Shown here: one piece after another, positions 28,695-37,054 of the stretch
Layout of the letters: each line of letters begins with the position of its first letter
Numbering within the stretch: position 1 is the first letter of the stretch
Origin: Wolbachia endosymbiont of Oedothorax gibbosus
GTDB lineage: Bacteria > Pseudomonadota > Alphaproteobacteria > Rickettsiales > Anaplasmataceae
Assembly (NCBI RefSeq): GCF_936270435.1
Contig: NZ_OW370567.1
Location: 1,251,973-1,315,972, forward strand
DNA length: 64,000 bases
Direction of reading: 5' to 3'
Translations under genes and position numbers: made by a program
Notes under the pieces: model-generated
What the model was told of the DNA's origin: nothing
The model's input: only the letters and a program-made list of their open reading frames with translations
The model's database searches: none

Positions 28695-30041
28695 GGGAAT
28701 GTTCAAAAAAGTGTGTCAAACCGAAAAAAAAGTAATAAATTGATATAAAAAAAATGGAGGTTTCACATATGAATCAAAGAATAGCAAATAAAACTACTGG
28801 ATTGGTAGATTATAAAGAATTAGAAACAAATATCCTGTCGTCTATACGAGAAGGAAGGCCGCTGACGGGAAGGGACGGAGTATTAACACCATTGATAAAA
28901 AAGCTGCTGGAGGCAAGTTTGGAAGGTGAAATAGAAAATCACTTGTTGGCTGAAAGCGAAGAAAATAATCGAAGAAATGGGAGAAATGGAAAGACTTTAA
29001 GGACAAGTGCCGGTTCATTTGAACTTTTGACGCCAAGGGATAGAGAAGGAAGTTTTGAGCCGCAAATAGTCAAAAAAAGGCAAACAAACTTACATCCAGA
29101 GCTTGAAACGAAGATCTTGAGCACATTTGCCAGTGGTATGAGTTATAGAGATATAGCGTCACACGTTGAGGAAATTTATGATCACAAAATATCGGCGGCA
29201 GAGATATCAAGTATTACCGACAAATTGCTACCGGTAATCAACGAATGGCGTAGTCGCCCATTGCAGTCTGTGTACCCAATAGTGTTCATGGATGGCATGT
29301 TTTTCAAAGTTAAGGAGGACGGGCATTGCGTAAGTAAATGCATGTATAATATATTAGGCGTAGATCAAAATGGCAGAAAAGAGGTACTAGGCTTTTATTT
29401 AGCCGAAAGTGAGGGAGCCAACTTCTGGTTAGGGGTATTAAATGACCTAAAAGAGAGAGGAGTAGAGGATATTCTGATTGCCTGCGTCGATGGTCTAAAA
29501 AGTTTTCCTGCAGCAATAAATAGTGTGTTTCCTAAAGCAGAAGTACAGCTATGTATAGTGCATCAGATAAGGAATTCATTGAAATATGTATCCAGCAAAG
29601 ATGTGAAAGTTTTCATGAACGATTTGAAGAAAATATATCGTGCTTCAAGTAAAGAAATCGCTGAGAATTATTTGCTTGAGCTGGAAGAAAAATGGGGTGA
29701 AAAATATCCTTTGGTTATAAAATCGTGGCAAAATAATTGGGAAAATTTATCTGGTTATTTTAAGTATTCTGGGCCAGTTAGAAAGCTGATTTATACCACC
29801 AATCCTATTGAGGGGTTGCATAGACAGATTAGAAAATTCACTAAAACTAAGGGCTCATTTACTAGTACAAATGCCTTGTACAAACAGGTATATTGTGCTA
29901 TAAAAAAGGCAGAGCAAAATTGGATTATGGCTATACCTAATTGGGCTTTAACTATATCTCAACTTGATATTTTCTTTCCTGGTAGATTGAAAATTGAGTT
30001 GAATTAAAAATGCGGTTTGACACACTTTTTTGAACATTCCC
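28695..30041 (+). mobile_element. IS256-family element, copy 1 (intact)
   Basis: A 1347-bp element with inverted ends starting GGGAATGTTCAAAAAAGTG, flanked by a perfect 8-bp duplication TGTTTTTA (28687-28694 and 30042-30049), the size expected for IS256. It sits inside the IS66 transposase. Confidence 0.92.
28754..30007 (+). CDS. IS256-family (MULE-type) transposase
   Basis: An intact 417-residue transposase. The N-terminal region has TPLIKKLLEASLEGEIENHL, then FASGMSYRDIASHVEEIY. The catalytic core has PIVFMDGMFFKV (first aspartate), ACVDGLKSFPAAI (second), the IS256 signature CIVHQIRNSLKYV, and the glutamate in TTNPIEGLHRQIRK. AATGGAGG precedes the start; ATG at 28754 or 28769 are both possible. 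No damage is seen, so it is probably active. Confidence 0.93.
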   Translation: MEVSHMNQRIANKTTGLVDYKELETNILSSIREGRPLTGRDGVLTPLIKKLLEASLEGEIENHLLAESEENNRRNGRNGKTLRTSAGSFELLTPRDREGSFEPQIVKKRQTNLHPELETKILSTFASGMSYRDIASHVEEIYDHKISAAEISSITDKLLPVINEWRSRPLQSVYPIVFMDGMFFKVKEDGHCVSKCMYNILGVDQNGRKEVLGFYLAESEGANFWLGVLNDLKERGVEDILIACVDGLKSFPAAINSVFPKAEVQLCIVHQIRNSLKYVSSKDVKVFMNDLKKIYRASSKEIAENYLLELEEKWGEKYPLVIKSWQNNWENLSGYFKYSGPVRKLIYTTNPIEGLHRQIRKFTKTKGSFTSTNALYKQVYCAIKKAEQNWIMAIPNWALTISQLDIFFPGRLKIELN

Positions 30042-31002
30042 TGTTTTTATCAGCAAAGTAATTGTATGCTGCATACCTGTCAGTTACTATCAAACTATTA
30101 CGATTGCAAAACGCACTATTTTTTAAAACTTTCATTCCTCTTGAATTTTATAAAACTAGCTTCATTGCTAGCAAACATCCAACACCAACCGAGTTTACCT
30201 TTATTATAGTGACTGGTTTCGTCAATATGTAGAACCTTACTCCTACTTATCTCTTGTTCGATCTGCTCATACATTTTTTTGCATTTTGAAGCAACTCTAT
30301 GTTCACTATTTGATATGCTACCGACGCTTATGTTCAAATTGAAGATATCATTTACGACACTCGCTATTTCGCGTTTTGAATTTTTGTAAAACCCGCTGAA
30401 CGCTGCAATTATTGACTTAACCCTTGGTCCAAATGTATCTGATGTAACACCTTCTGGTAACTTACTGCTTCTTCTTTTCCCGCATCTCCGGCAACGACCA
30501 TTGATATTCCACTACATAAGCCTAATTTCCGGAAGATCAACTTTTTGATGAATGTACGGTCCCTTGCATATTGCAATCTCTCCTCCGCATTCACAAGTAG
30601 ATGACAACTTTACTTTTATCACCTCATCTGCATCCATTTTGGCGCGAAAACTTCCTTTATGACCAACCTGACCACCGACGTTTCTGTCGCTCTTTGGCTT
30701 GTCCTTTTTTATTTTGTACAACTCTCTAGAGCTTGGTAGAGATGAATTTTTCGAGTTTAAACCAAGCCTCTGCTTTAATTCAGCGTTCTCTATCTTTAAA
30801 GCCTTGTTCTCAGATCTAAAATTTTCGTTTTCTATCTCTAACCTCTTTATCTCTGCTTTTAGTTGCTCTATCTCTATTTGAAAGCTTTCACAGTGCTTGA
30901 GAAGACTAGCTAGTAGATCAGACCACACATACTACTTGCGATATTATGTTTTTAGCACTCCTTGTCTACTTTTTATTTTACCGCTCCGCTGAACGGATAC
31001 CT

Positions 31003-31080
31003 GAAAATAGAAAATGACCAGGGCTTCTTTTGCCTTTTTTTGCGTTTGGTAAATTTTTTAAGTATTTATAGTTGCAATTT
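31003..31080. repeat. Inverted partial copy of the long repeat
   Basis: GACCAGGGCTTCTTTTGCC, TGGTAAATTTTTTAA and TATTTATAG are the complement of the start of the long repeat at 6540-6620. Only this piece is present, adjacent to the IS66 right end. Confidence 0.6.
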
Positions 31081-31089
31081 AAGAGCCCA

Positions 31090-31440
31090 TAAAAGGTCAG
31101 CGCGTGACGCTGGAATCCAGTTTTCCATATAATCTCATCGAAAACGTTTTTCTATGCTAGTTTACAAGCAAACTTTTCTGGATCCCAGTACTGGGATGAC
31201 ACCATTCTTTCTTCTGGATCCAAGTGTCAGCTACTCGGATGACAGGGGAAGGTATTAGGATGACACCGTCATAAAGTAAAATGAGATCCCAGTGTCACGC
31301 ACTGGGATGACAAGAAGAGGGCTACTTGGATGACAAGAAAGGTGGCTACTTGGATGATAAGAAAGGTGGCTACTTGGATGACAGGGGAGGTTGCGTCATA
31401 AGGTGAACCGGTTTGGATGACAAGAAAGGAAGCACTGGGA
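31090..31440. repeat. Palindromic repeats and 24-bp tandem units
   Basis: Four or more copies of the GATCCCAGTG / CACTGGGATGACA repeat lie between 31095 and 31320. From about 31313 to 31400 a 24-bp unit (GCTACTTGGATGACAAGAAA plus GGTG) is tandemly repeated about three to four times. No gene is seen in 30929-31487 apart from the IS66 end. Confidence 0.7.
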
Positions 31441-31487
31441 TTTTTGTTTCAATATTTACACATTAGCCATGCTCCTAAACAGGTACT

Positions 31488-32834
31488 TTAGCTGTGATTA
31501 AAGATCTCCTTTAATTCCCTTACGTGACCAAGCTTAATTATCTCAATATCATGAGAAGAGTAGTTACCATTTTTAGGCATAATCGCTTTTTTAAATCCTA
31601 ACTTTTGTGCTTCTTTTAGTCTGAGATCAGCATGCGAGACATTCCTAATTTCTCCTGAAAGTGCAACTTCACCGCAGATTATCGAAGAAGTTGGCAGCGG
31701 TAAATTTACTACACTTGAAATAAGAGAAGCAGCAACAGCAAGATCAGCCGATGGTTCCTGTATTTTGAGTCCCCCTGCAATGTTTAGGTATACTTCTTTA
31801 TCATGCAAAAACATTTTACAGCGAGCATTTAGCACCGCGATGATCATAGCCAATCGATTAATATCCCATCCAACTACTGCCCTTCTTGGGGTTGCCATAT
31901 TAGTCCCTGCTATTAACGCTTGAACTTCCATTAAAATTGGTCTTGAACCTTCAATTCCTGCAAATACGGCGCTGCCAACTACTTCTCTGTCATGAGCCAT
32001 CAGAAACAATGATGATGGATTATCAACAGGCACAAGTCCTGCTTCAGACATCTCAAAAACACCAATTTCATTTGCAGGGCCAAATCTATTTTTAATAGTG
32101 CGTAAAATGCGGTATTGATTGCTATTTTCACCTTCAAAATATAATACCGTATCCACCATATGCTCCAAAGTTTTAGGTCCAGCTATTTGTCCATCCTTAG
32201 TTATATGACCAACTATTAAAAGAGAAACACCATATTGTTTCGCAAGAATGGTTAATTCATGGGCACAAGTACGAACCTGAGTTACAGTTCCTGGTGCTGA
32301 TGTAATTCTGCTATCATACATTGTTTGTATAGAGTCAATTACTAAGAATTTAATACTTTTATTTTCCTTTATTGTTGCTACTACATCAGTTAAAGACACT
32401 GTAGATAAAAGCTTAATTTTAGGTTCATTTATCTTAAGACGCTTTGCTCTTAAACTCACCTGCTCTAAAGATTCCTCGCCGGATACATAAAGACATTCAA
32501 AAGAGGAAAGTTGCACAACATTAGCTGCAATTCTAAGCAAAAGGGTAGATTTTCCAATTCCAGGTTCACCACCAATCAAAATGCTAGCACCTTGAACGAT
32601 ACCCCCACCAAAAACTCTATCTAATTCTTCTATTCCTGTTAGAAAACGACTTGGAGTGATAATTTCGCCACCCGATAACGTCTTCATTAAAATTGGCGCA
32701 GATATACTTCTTTTGCTCGTTTTTACTGCTATTTCTTCAACAACTGTATCCCAATTGTCACATGCAATGCACTTTCCTACCCACCTACCAGTGCTATGAC
32801 CACAGGATTGACATACATATACAGTTTTCATCAA
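31488..32834 (-). CDS. radA: DNA repair protein RadA
   Basis: Branch-migration ATPase that works with RecA in recombination. The 448-residue protein has the N-terminal zinc finger (CQSCGHSTGRWVGKCIACD), the RecA-like Walker A GGEPGIGKSTLLL near residue 93, the RadA-specific KNRFG motif (TIKNRFGPANEIGVF) near residue 250, and a C-terminal Lon-protease-like domain (IAGGLKIQEPSADLAVAASL) without a catalytic pair. Length is normal. It stands alone, 187 bp from the ankyrin gene. Confidence 0.96.
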   Translation of the reverse strand: MMKTVYVCQSCGHSTGRWVGKCIACDNWDTVVEEIAVKTSKRSISAPILMKTLSGGEIITPSRFLTGIEELDRVFGGGIVQGASILIGGEPGIGKSTLLLRIAANVVQLSSFECLYVSGEESLEQVSLRAKRLKINEPKIKLLSTVSLTDVVATIKENKSIKFLVIDSIQTMYDSRITSAPGTVTQVRTCAHELTILAKQYGVSLLIVGHITKDGQIAGPKTLEHMVDTVLYFEGENSNQYRILRTIKNRFGPANEIGVFEMSEAGLVPVDNPSSLFLMAHDREVVGSAVFAGIEGSRPILMEVQALIAGTNMATPRRAVVGWDINRLAMIIAVLNARCKMFLHDKEVYLNIAGGLKIQEPSADLAVAASLISSVVNLPLPTSSIICGEVALSGEIRNVSHADLRLKEAQKLGFKKAIMPKNGNYSSHDIEIIKLGHVRELKEIFNHS

Positions 32835-33021
32835 AGCTAAAATTATTTTGTTGTAATCGTAACAAAAATTAGCAAAATAGGCGAGAAAATGCTGAGTCTC
32901 ACAAACGTTTTGGTGCTAAGATATAAGTATGCACAATAAACGCTATGATTTGAGAAATCTCCCTCCAGGGAAAGTGTAAGACTTAGATGACACCATTTGT
33001 TGTAAAAGCAAATGGTTGACT

Positions 33022-34377
33022 CTAAAGTCCAGGCTGTTGGCTAGTACCGTTACAGACAACAACTTCGTAGAGCTTGCTTGATATCATGTAGGCACCAACC
33101 CCGGCTATTAACGCGGATATAGCTATTGCTAAGACAGGTAGTTCGACTGAATAACAGACCAAAGCTGTTGCTAGTGCAGCAACAACACCAATAGCAATTG
33201 CAACCGCAGGTTTTTGTCCGTTAGGAGGTGGAACTTTCCCCCCTCCTAGAGGTTCTTTTGGGTCTAGCACTATAGCGTAATCCCACTTTGGATCTATTGG
33301 ATCTTTAAGCGTATTATTAATTTGAGGTTTTTCTGGGCCTAGCACTTCAACATAATCCTGTATCCTTGAAGGATCTTTAGATGTACTACTAGTGTTATAT
33401 TCTATCTGATTATCTTCATCTCTAATCCCGAGATCTTTTGACTGTTCTGAATCTGCTTGCTGTAATAATGAACCTTTATCTTCTGATGATTTTTTTGAGT
33501 CTTCGCCCTGAAAAATGCGTGGGTTAGGATTTTGTTCTTTTAACTTACGTGAATGTTCATTTAATCGTTCTACAAGATGAGCTATAATTTTTTCCTTCAT
33601 TTCCAGGAGTTTTTTTATAGAATTTGCTAACTTGTAATTAATCGATGAAGAAGAGCTGATACTCTCTTCAATGAGGCCTTTGGGAGTTTTGTGATTTTTG
33701 TTCTCAGCTCTAACAGATGCATGGTATTCTACAAAAGTCCTGACTAATTCTAAGCTTTGTTTTTCGAGGATTGGTGATTTGTGTAATCCAAGAGATGTCT
33801 TAATAAGTTGATGCAAAGGAGTATTCCCTTCATTATCTCCTTGATTAACTTCTACTCTTGTGAGTAGAAGTTCTATTATCTCTACGTTAAAACCCTCAAT
33901 GCCATAAAACATACAAGCTATATATAATGGGGTTCTTTCACGAAAATCTACTATGTTTGGATTTGCTTTTCTTGCTAGCAAAAGCTTTACCACTTCCTTA
34001 TTTTCATCTTCTTTAGTACAAGCAGCCTTATGTAGCGGAGTGCTACTATAAGGACTATCTTGTACGTTGGGATCAGCTCCCTGATCTAACAAGCATTGGA
34101 TTAGTGGTACACATGCAGCACTTTTCCTGCATTGAATGGCAATGTGCAGTAGTGTTGTTTCTATAGCTTCACCATCATCATCTAACTTAAACCTGAAATT
34201 TGGATTAAATTCACTACTTTTCCATTCTTCATATACATTATTAAGTTCTTCTCTCAGCTGATTTTTTATTTCATCATAAATCTCAATAGAATCACCCTTA
34301 ACAGAATCAATGGTGTCACTTATTCTTGCTAATATATTGTCAAACTTTTTGAATTGAGATTTATCTTGTGGTGCCAT
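33022..34377 (-). CDS. Ankyrin-repeat protein with C-terminal membrane segments
   Basis: A protein of about 451 residues from the ATG at 34377, chosen because AGAGGTTGG lies just upstream; an in-frame start at 34443 would add 22 residues. Four ankyrin repeats are visible, with ETTLLHIAIQCRKSAACVPL, STPLHKAACTKEDENKEVVK, RTPLYIACMFYGIEGFNVEI and NTPLHQLIKTSLGLHKSPIL. A charged coiled region follows, then a Pro/Asp-rich stretch containing the repeated phrase DYVEVLGPEKP / DYAIVLDPKEP. Two hydrophobic segments close to the C-terminus (AVAIAIGVVAALATALVCY and LAIAISALIAGVGAYMIS) form a hairpin. Such proteins are candidate secreted or host-membrane effectors; function is not shown. Confidence 0.85.
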   Translation of the reverse strand: MAPQDKSQFKKFDNILARISDTIDSVKGDSIEIYDEIKNQLREELNNVYEEWKSSEFNPNFRFKLDDDGEAIETTLLHIAIQCRKSAACVPLIQCLLDQGADPNVQDSPYSSTPLHKAACTKEDENKEVVKLLLARKANPNIVDFRERTPLYIACMFYGIEGFNVEIIELLLTRVEVNQGDNEGNTPLHQLIKTSLGLHKSPILEKQSLELVRTFVEYHASVRAENKNHKTPKGLIEESISSSSSINYKLANSIKKLLEMKEKIIAHLVERLNEHSRKLKEQNPNPRIFQGEDSKKSSEDKGSLLQQADSEQSKDLGIRDEDNQIEYNTSSTSKDPSRIQDYVEVLGPEKPQINNTLKDPIDPKWDYAIVLDPKEPLGGGKVPPPNGQKPAVAIAIGVVAALATALVCYSVELPVLAIAISALIAGVGAYMISSKLYEVVVCNGTSQQPGL

Positions 34378-34517
34378 ATTACCAACCTCTAGAATAAAAT
34401 TATTTAATTGTACAACAAAGCTAAAGGAAGTCAAGTCCAGCACTTATTCAGGAAACAATAGCTTAAAAAGAGACTTAGTGTTAAATTTCTAATAGATTAC
34501 TTATAAAAATAAATCTT

Positions 34518-35690
34518 ATGAAAAACAGAGCTTGGTTCATTTGGCTGATTAGTAACTTGGTTGTTATATTCAGCAATATGCAGATAATTTATGCCTTTAT
34601 AAGTGTGAATCTTGAAAGGGAACTTGGACTTACAATCGCGCAAGTTGCACTGGCTAATTCAGCATATACTTGGACTTTCGCCATCTTACAATTTTTTAGT
34701 GGGGCAACGTTTAATGTTTTTTCCAGTAAAAAAATTTATTTTTTCTCATTATTAACTATGATTTTTGGGTTCTTTGTCCTTATTAATAGCGACAATTTTG
34801 CTCATTTGATTTTATCACAATTATTGATTGCAACTGGAGCATCATTTGGTTTTATTGGTGCTGCTCATATAAGTAGCATCTGTTTTCCCGTTGCCCAATT
34901 TGGACTTATGTTTTCACTAGTGCAGACAATTTCAAGTCTTTCTGCATTGGTAATTCAAATATTGTTCTCTAGCTTGCTTGCCGAAGGTGCAGATTGGAAG
35001 AATCTGATTGTATGCATAATACTATTTGGTGTGTTGATATTTGTACTTACGCTTTTTTGTCCAAACACGCTTTCGGAAAGCAGCTCAGAAAAGCGCACAA
35101 TACAAAACTCTATAAGAACAGTAATGTGCTCTGTACTCACAGTGCTGAAATTAAGAGATATCTGGATAACTTCAATAGTGGGTGCTATTACTTTTGGAAC
35201 ATTTTTAGCACTGAATACCTTGTGGGCTCCAAGGTTACTGAGCAACTCAGAACTCGATGCAACGCAATCGGGTATAGCAACTGCAATACTATGGCTTGGT
35301 CTTGCAATTGGTGCTCCAGTTGCAGATCGAATCTCAACCCTATTTAAAAATAGAAGGCATGTAATCTCTGCTTTTGCTCTATTGCAAGGCGCCTCAATTA
35401 TTATTTTACTATGCAGCCATTTAACAGTCCACTTTTGTATGTTAATGTTCGGGTTTTTTGCGGGAGGACATATGCTTAATTTTACTGTCGGTAGCGAGAT
35501 TGTGAAACGAAAATACATTAGCACATCATCATCCATTATTAATGGGTTTATGTTTATTGGCAGTGGAGTTATAGTGTCAATGTTAGCCCTTTTTACAGAT
35601 CATAAAATGGCGCTTTTTGCAATATTTGCAATGTTGGTAACTGCTAGTATTTTAAATTATGCCATAAAAGAGACATACCCTAAAAAATAA
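34518..35690 (+). CDS. Major facilitator superfamily transporter
   Basis: A 390-residue inner-membrane protein with about 12 hydrophobic segments and no signal peptide. The N-terminal half shows the MFS loop with FNVFSSKKIYFFS between the second and third helices (a weak form of the usual GxxxDrxGrr), and the second half has APVADRISTLFKNRRHVIS, the matching loop. Rickettsiales often carry several MFS carriers related to proline/betaine or oxalate/formate exchangers, but the substrate cannot be told here. It diverges from the ankyrin gene and is followed by ihfA after 60 bp. Confidence 0.85.
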   Translation: MKNRAWFIWLISNLVVIFSNMQIIYAFISVNLERELGLTIAQVALANSAYTWTFAILQFFSGATFNVFSSKKIYFFSLLTMIFGFFVLINSDNFAHLILSQLLIATGASFGFIGAAHISSICFPVAQFGLMFSLVQTISSLSALVIQILFSSLLAEGADWKNLIVCIILFGVLIFVLTLFCPNTLSESSSEKRTIQNSIRTVMCSVLTVLKLRDIWITSIVGAITFGTFLALNTLWAPRLLSNSELDATQSGIATAILWLGLAIGAPVADRISTLFKNRRHVISAFALLQGASIIILLCSHLTVHFCMLMFGFFAGGHMLNFTVGSEIVKRKYISTSSSIINGFMFIGSGVIVSMLALFTDHKMALFAIFAMLVTASILNYAIKETYPKK

Positions 35691-35750
35691 AGTAGCTGAA
35701 TCTTGAGTCGATTGCTATATTATATTTACGTATTGTAATATTTATCAATA

Positions 35751-36059
35751 ATGGATCACGTTACAACAAAAGATACAACAGTAACTAAGGCAACAATAGC
35801 TGAAAATATAAACCAAGAAATAGGGTTATCAAAGGAAGACTCTACTTCGATAATAGATGATATATTGGACGAAATAAAGACAAGCTTGGCAAAGGATGGA
35901 ATGGTGAAAATATCATCATTTGGAACATTCTTGGTCAAAAAAAAGAAGGAAAGGCCAGGAAATATACCAAATACATCAGAGAAAGTGGTGATTCAAGCAA
36001 GAAACTCAGTTTCTTTCAGGCCTTCAAAAACTATAAAAAAATCAATAAATAATCGATGA
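35751..36059 (+). CDS. ihfA: HU/IHF-family DNA-binding protein (IHF alpha-like)
   Basis: A 102-residue nucleoid protein. The N-terminal half holds helices ([19 protein letters not shown]) and the second half the DNA-binding arm: [20 protein letters not shown] then [18 protein letters not shown]. The arm sequence RPGNIP lies at the place of the intercalating proline. IHF-alpha rather than HU is inferred from the extended ends. The stop overlaps the ATG of the MerR-type gene by four bases (ATGA), so they are cotranscribed, as ihfA and a MerR regulator commonly are in proteobacteria. Confidence 0.9.
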   Translation: MDHVTTKDTTVTKATIAENINQEIGLSKEDSTSIIDDILDEIKTSLAKDGMVKISSFGTFLVKKKKERPGNIPNTSEKVVIQARNSVSFRPSKTIKKSINNR

Positions 36060-36391
36060 ATAAGGTAAAATTATTTTACACAATTGGGGAAGTAGCTGAA
36101 GAGCTACGTTTGGAACAGCATGTTTTAAGATTTTGGGAAGGTCAATTTCATCAAATTAAGCCTACAAAGCGTAAAGGAAGAAGGCTATATGATCGTAAGT
36201 GTATAGAGGCCATAAAGAAAGTGAAATACATGTTATATGATAAAGGATATACAATAAAAGGAGTGCAAAAAGAATTTGGTAATGATATAAAAGTCAATCA
36301 TGATCCACAGAATTTGTTGCAAGAACTTACCGATTTAAGAGACTATTTAACTAGTAAAATAAATAATGAGGAAAGCAACAAGCAGACATGA
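36056..36391 (+). CDS. MerR-family transcriptional regulator
   Basis: A 111-residue regulator. The winged helix at the N-terminus reads [21 protein letters not shown] then [21 protein letters not shown] and [11 protein letters not shown]. This is the ihfA-linked MerR type found across alphaproteobacteria, which lacks a metal- or drug-binding C-terminal domain. Here only a short tail of about 30 residues follows. The target is unknown. It overlaps ihfA by four bases and precedes the NlpD-like gene by 15 bp. Confidence 0.9.
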   Translation: MNKVKLFYTIGEVAEELRLEQHVLRFWEGQFHQIKPTKRKGRRLYDRKCIEAIKKVKYMLYDKGYTIKGVQKEFGNDIKVNHDPQNLLQELTDLRDYLTSKINNEESNKQT

Positions 36392-36406
36392 AACACTACA
36401 GGTTTT

Positions 36407-37042
36407 GTGAAAATTGATATATCTAAAATGTGGCGTATAGCCTCATTTCTTATGTTATTAGCAATATTAATAGGCTGTGGCCTGCAAAAACCTGCACCTG
36501 TGCTGCTTAAAGGCGAAGAATTTTACGGAAAAAGAGACCTGGAATATACAAGAGAGTACCATTTAATTAGGGAAGACGTTGATCTTTCAATAAAAAAAGA
36601 AAATAGAAAAGCCATCATAAATAGGATATACAAAGATAACAATAATGCACAAAACGTGGAAATTAATGGAATAAATTGTAAATTTGTAATGCCAGTTAAA
36701 GGTACAGCTACCTCTTCTGATGAAACGTGTAAGGATGGCATAAAAATTTCTGCTCAAAATGGAACGAATGTAGTTGCCTCTGCGTCCGGCAAAGTGATAT
36801 ATGTAGGCAAAGGGTTGAGATGGTATGGAAATTTAATTATAGTGGAACACAAAGATAATTACATGACTGTGTACTCCTATTTAAAAAATATACACGTTGA
36901 AATTGGTGATAAAGTAAAACAAGGTCAAGTAATTGGATCTGCAGGTAAATCAAGCACACAAGATAAAGATCCGCAGATGTGCTTCACAATACGGCATAAT
37001 GGCCAAGCGGTTGATCCTTTGATGCATATGAACTGTGATTGA
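36407..37042 (+). CDS. NlpD-like lipoprotein with a degenerate LytM domain
   Basis: A 211-residue lipoprotein. A hydrophobic segment ends in LIGCGLQKP, a lipobox with the acylated cysteine near residue 25. The C-terminal half is a LytM/M23 domain: GIKISAQNGTNVVASASGKV, LRWYGNLIIVEHKDNYMTVY, VKQGQVIGSAGKSSTQ and FTIRHNGQAVDPL. The zinc-binding residues of active M23 enzymes (H in HxGxD and in LHFE) are replaced by K and C here, as in NlpD and EnvC, which activate amidases without cutting themselves. No LysM domain is visible. The GTG at 36407 is used for lack of a better start; an ATG at 36428 would shorten the signal. It lies just upstream of leuS. Confidence 0.82.
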   Translation: MKIDISKMWRIASFLMLLAILIGCGLQKPAPVLLKGEEFYGKRDLEYTREYHLIREDVDLSIKKENRKAIINRIYKDNNNAQNVEINGINCKFVMPVKGTATSSDETCKDGIKISAQNGTNVVASASGKVIYVGKGLRWYGNLIIVEHKDNYMTVYSYLKNIHVEIGDKVKQGQVIGSAGKSSTQDKDPQMCFTIRHNGQAVDPLMHMNCD

Positions 37043-37054
37043 ATTTGGATTTAT

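Larger units (their letters stand above)
28390..30928 (-). pseudogene. IS66-family transposase, interrupted and frameshifted
   Basis: The N-terminal piece (30928 to about 30512) has a leucine-zipper coiled coil (QLKAEIKRLEIENENF) then LGLNSKNSSLPSSRE and a zinc-binding CECGGEIA, all typical of IS66 TnpC. Middle pieces carry VLHIDETSHYNKGKLGW (first aspartate) near 30230. The C-terminal piece past the IS256 has TDRYAAYNYFADK at the junction and a basic region (FARRARKLRKRTRYYL) near 28500. Multiple frameshifts plus the IS256 insertion make it inactive. Confidence 0.78.
28220..31000 (-). mobile_element. IS66-family element, split by IS256 copy 1
   Basis: GTATCCGTTCAGCAGAGTGG at 28220-28239 and the complement of GTATCCGTTCAGCGGAGCGG at 30981-31000 are near-perfect inverted ends. 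Inside are IS66-type transposase pieces on the minus strand, and the IS256 at 28695-30041 with its own duplication. No 8-bp target duplication is seen at the outer ends. Confidence 0.75.
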
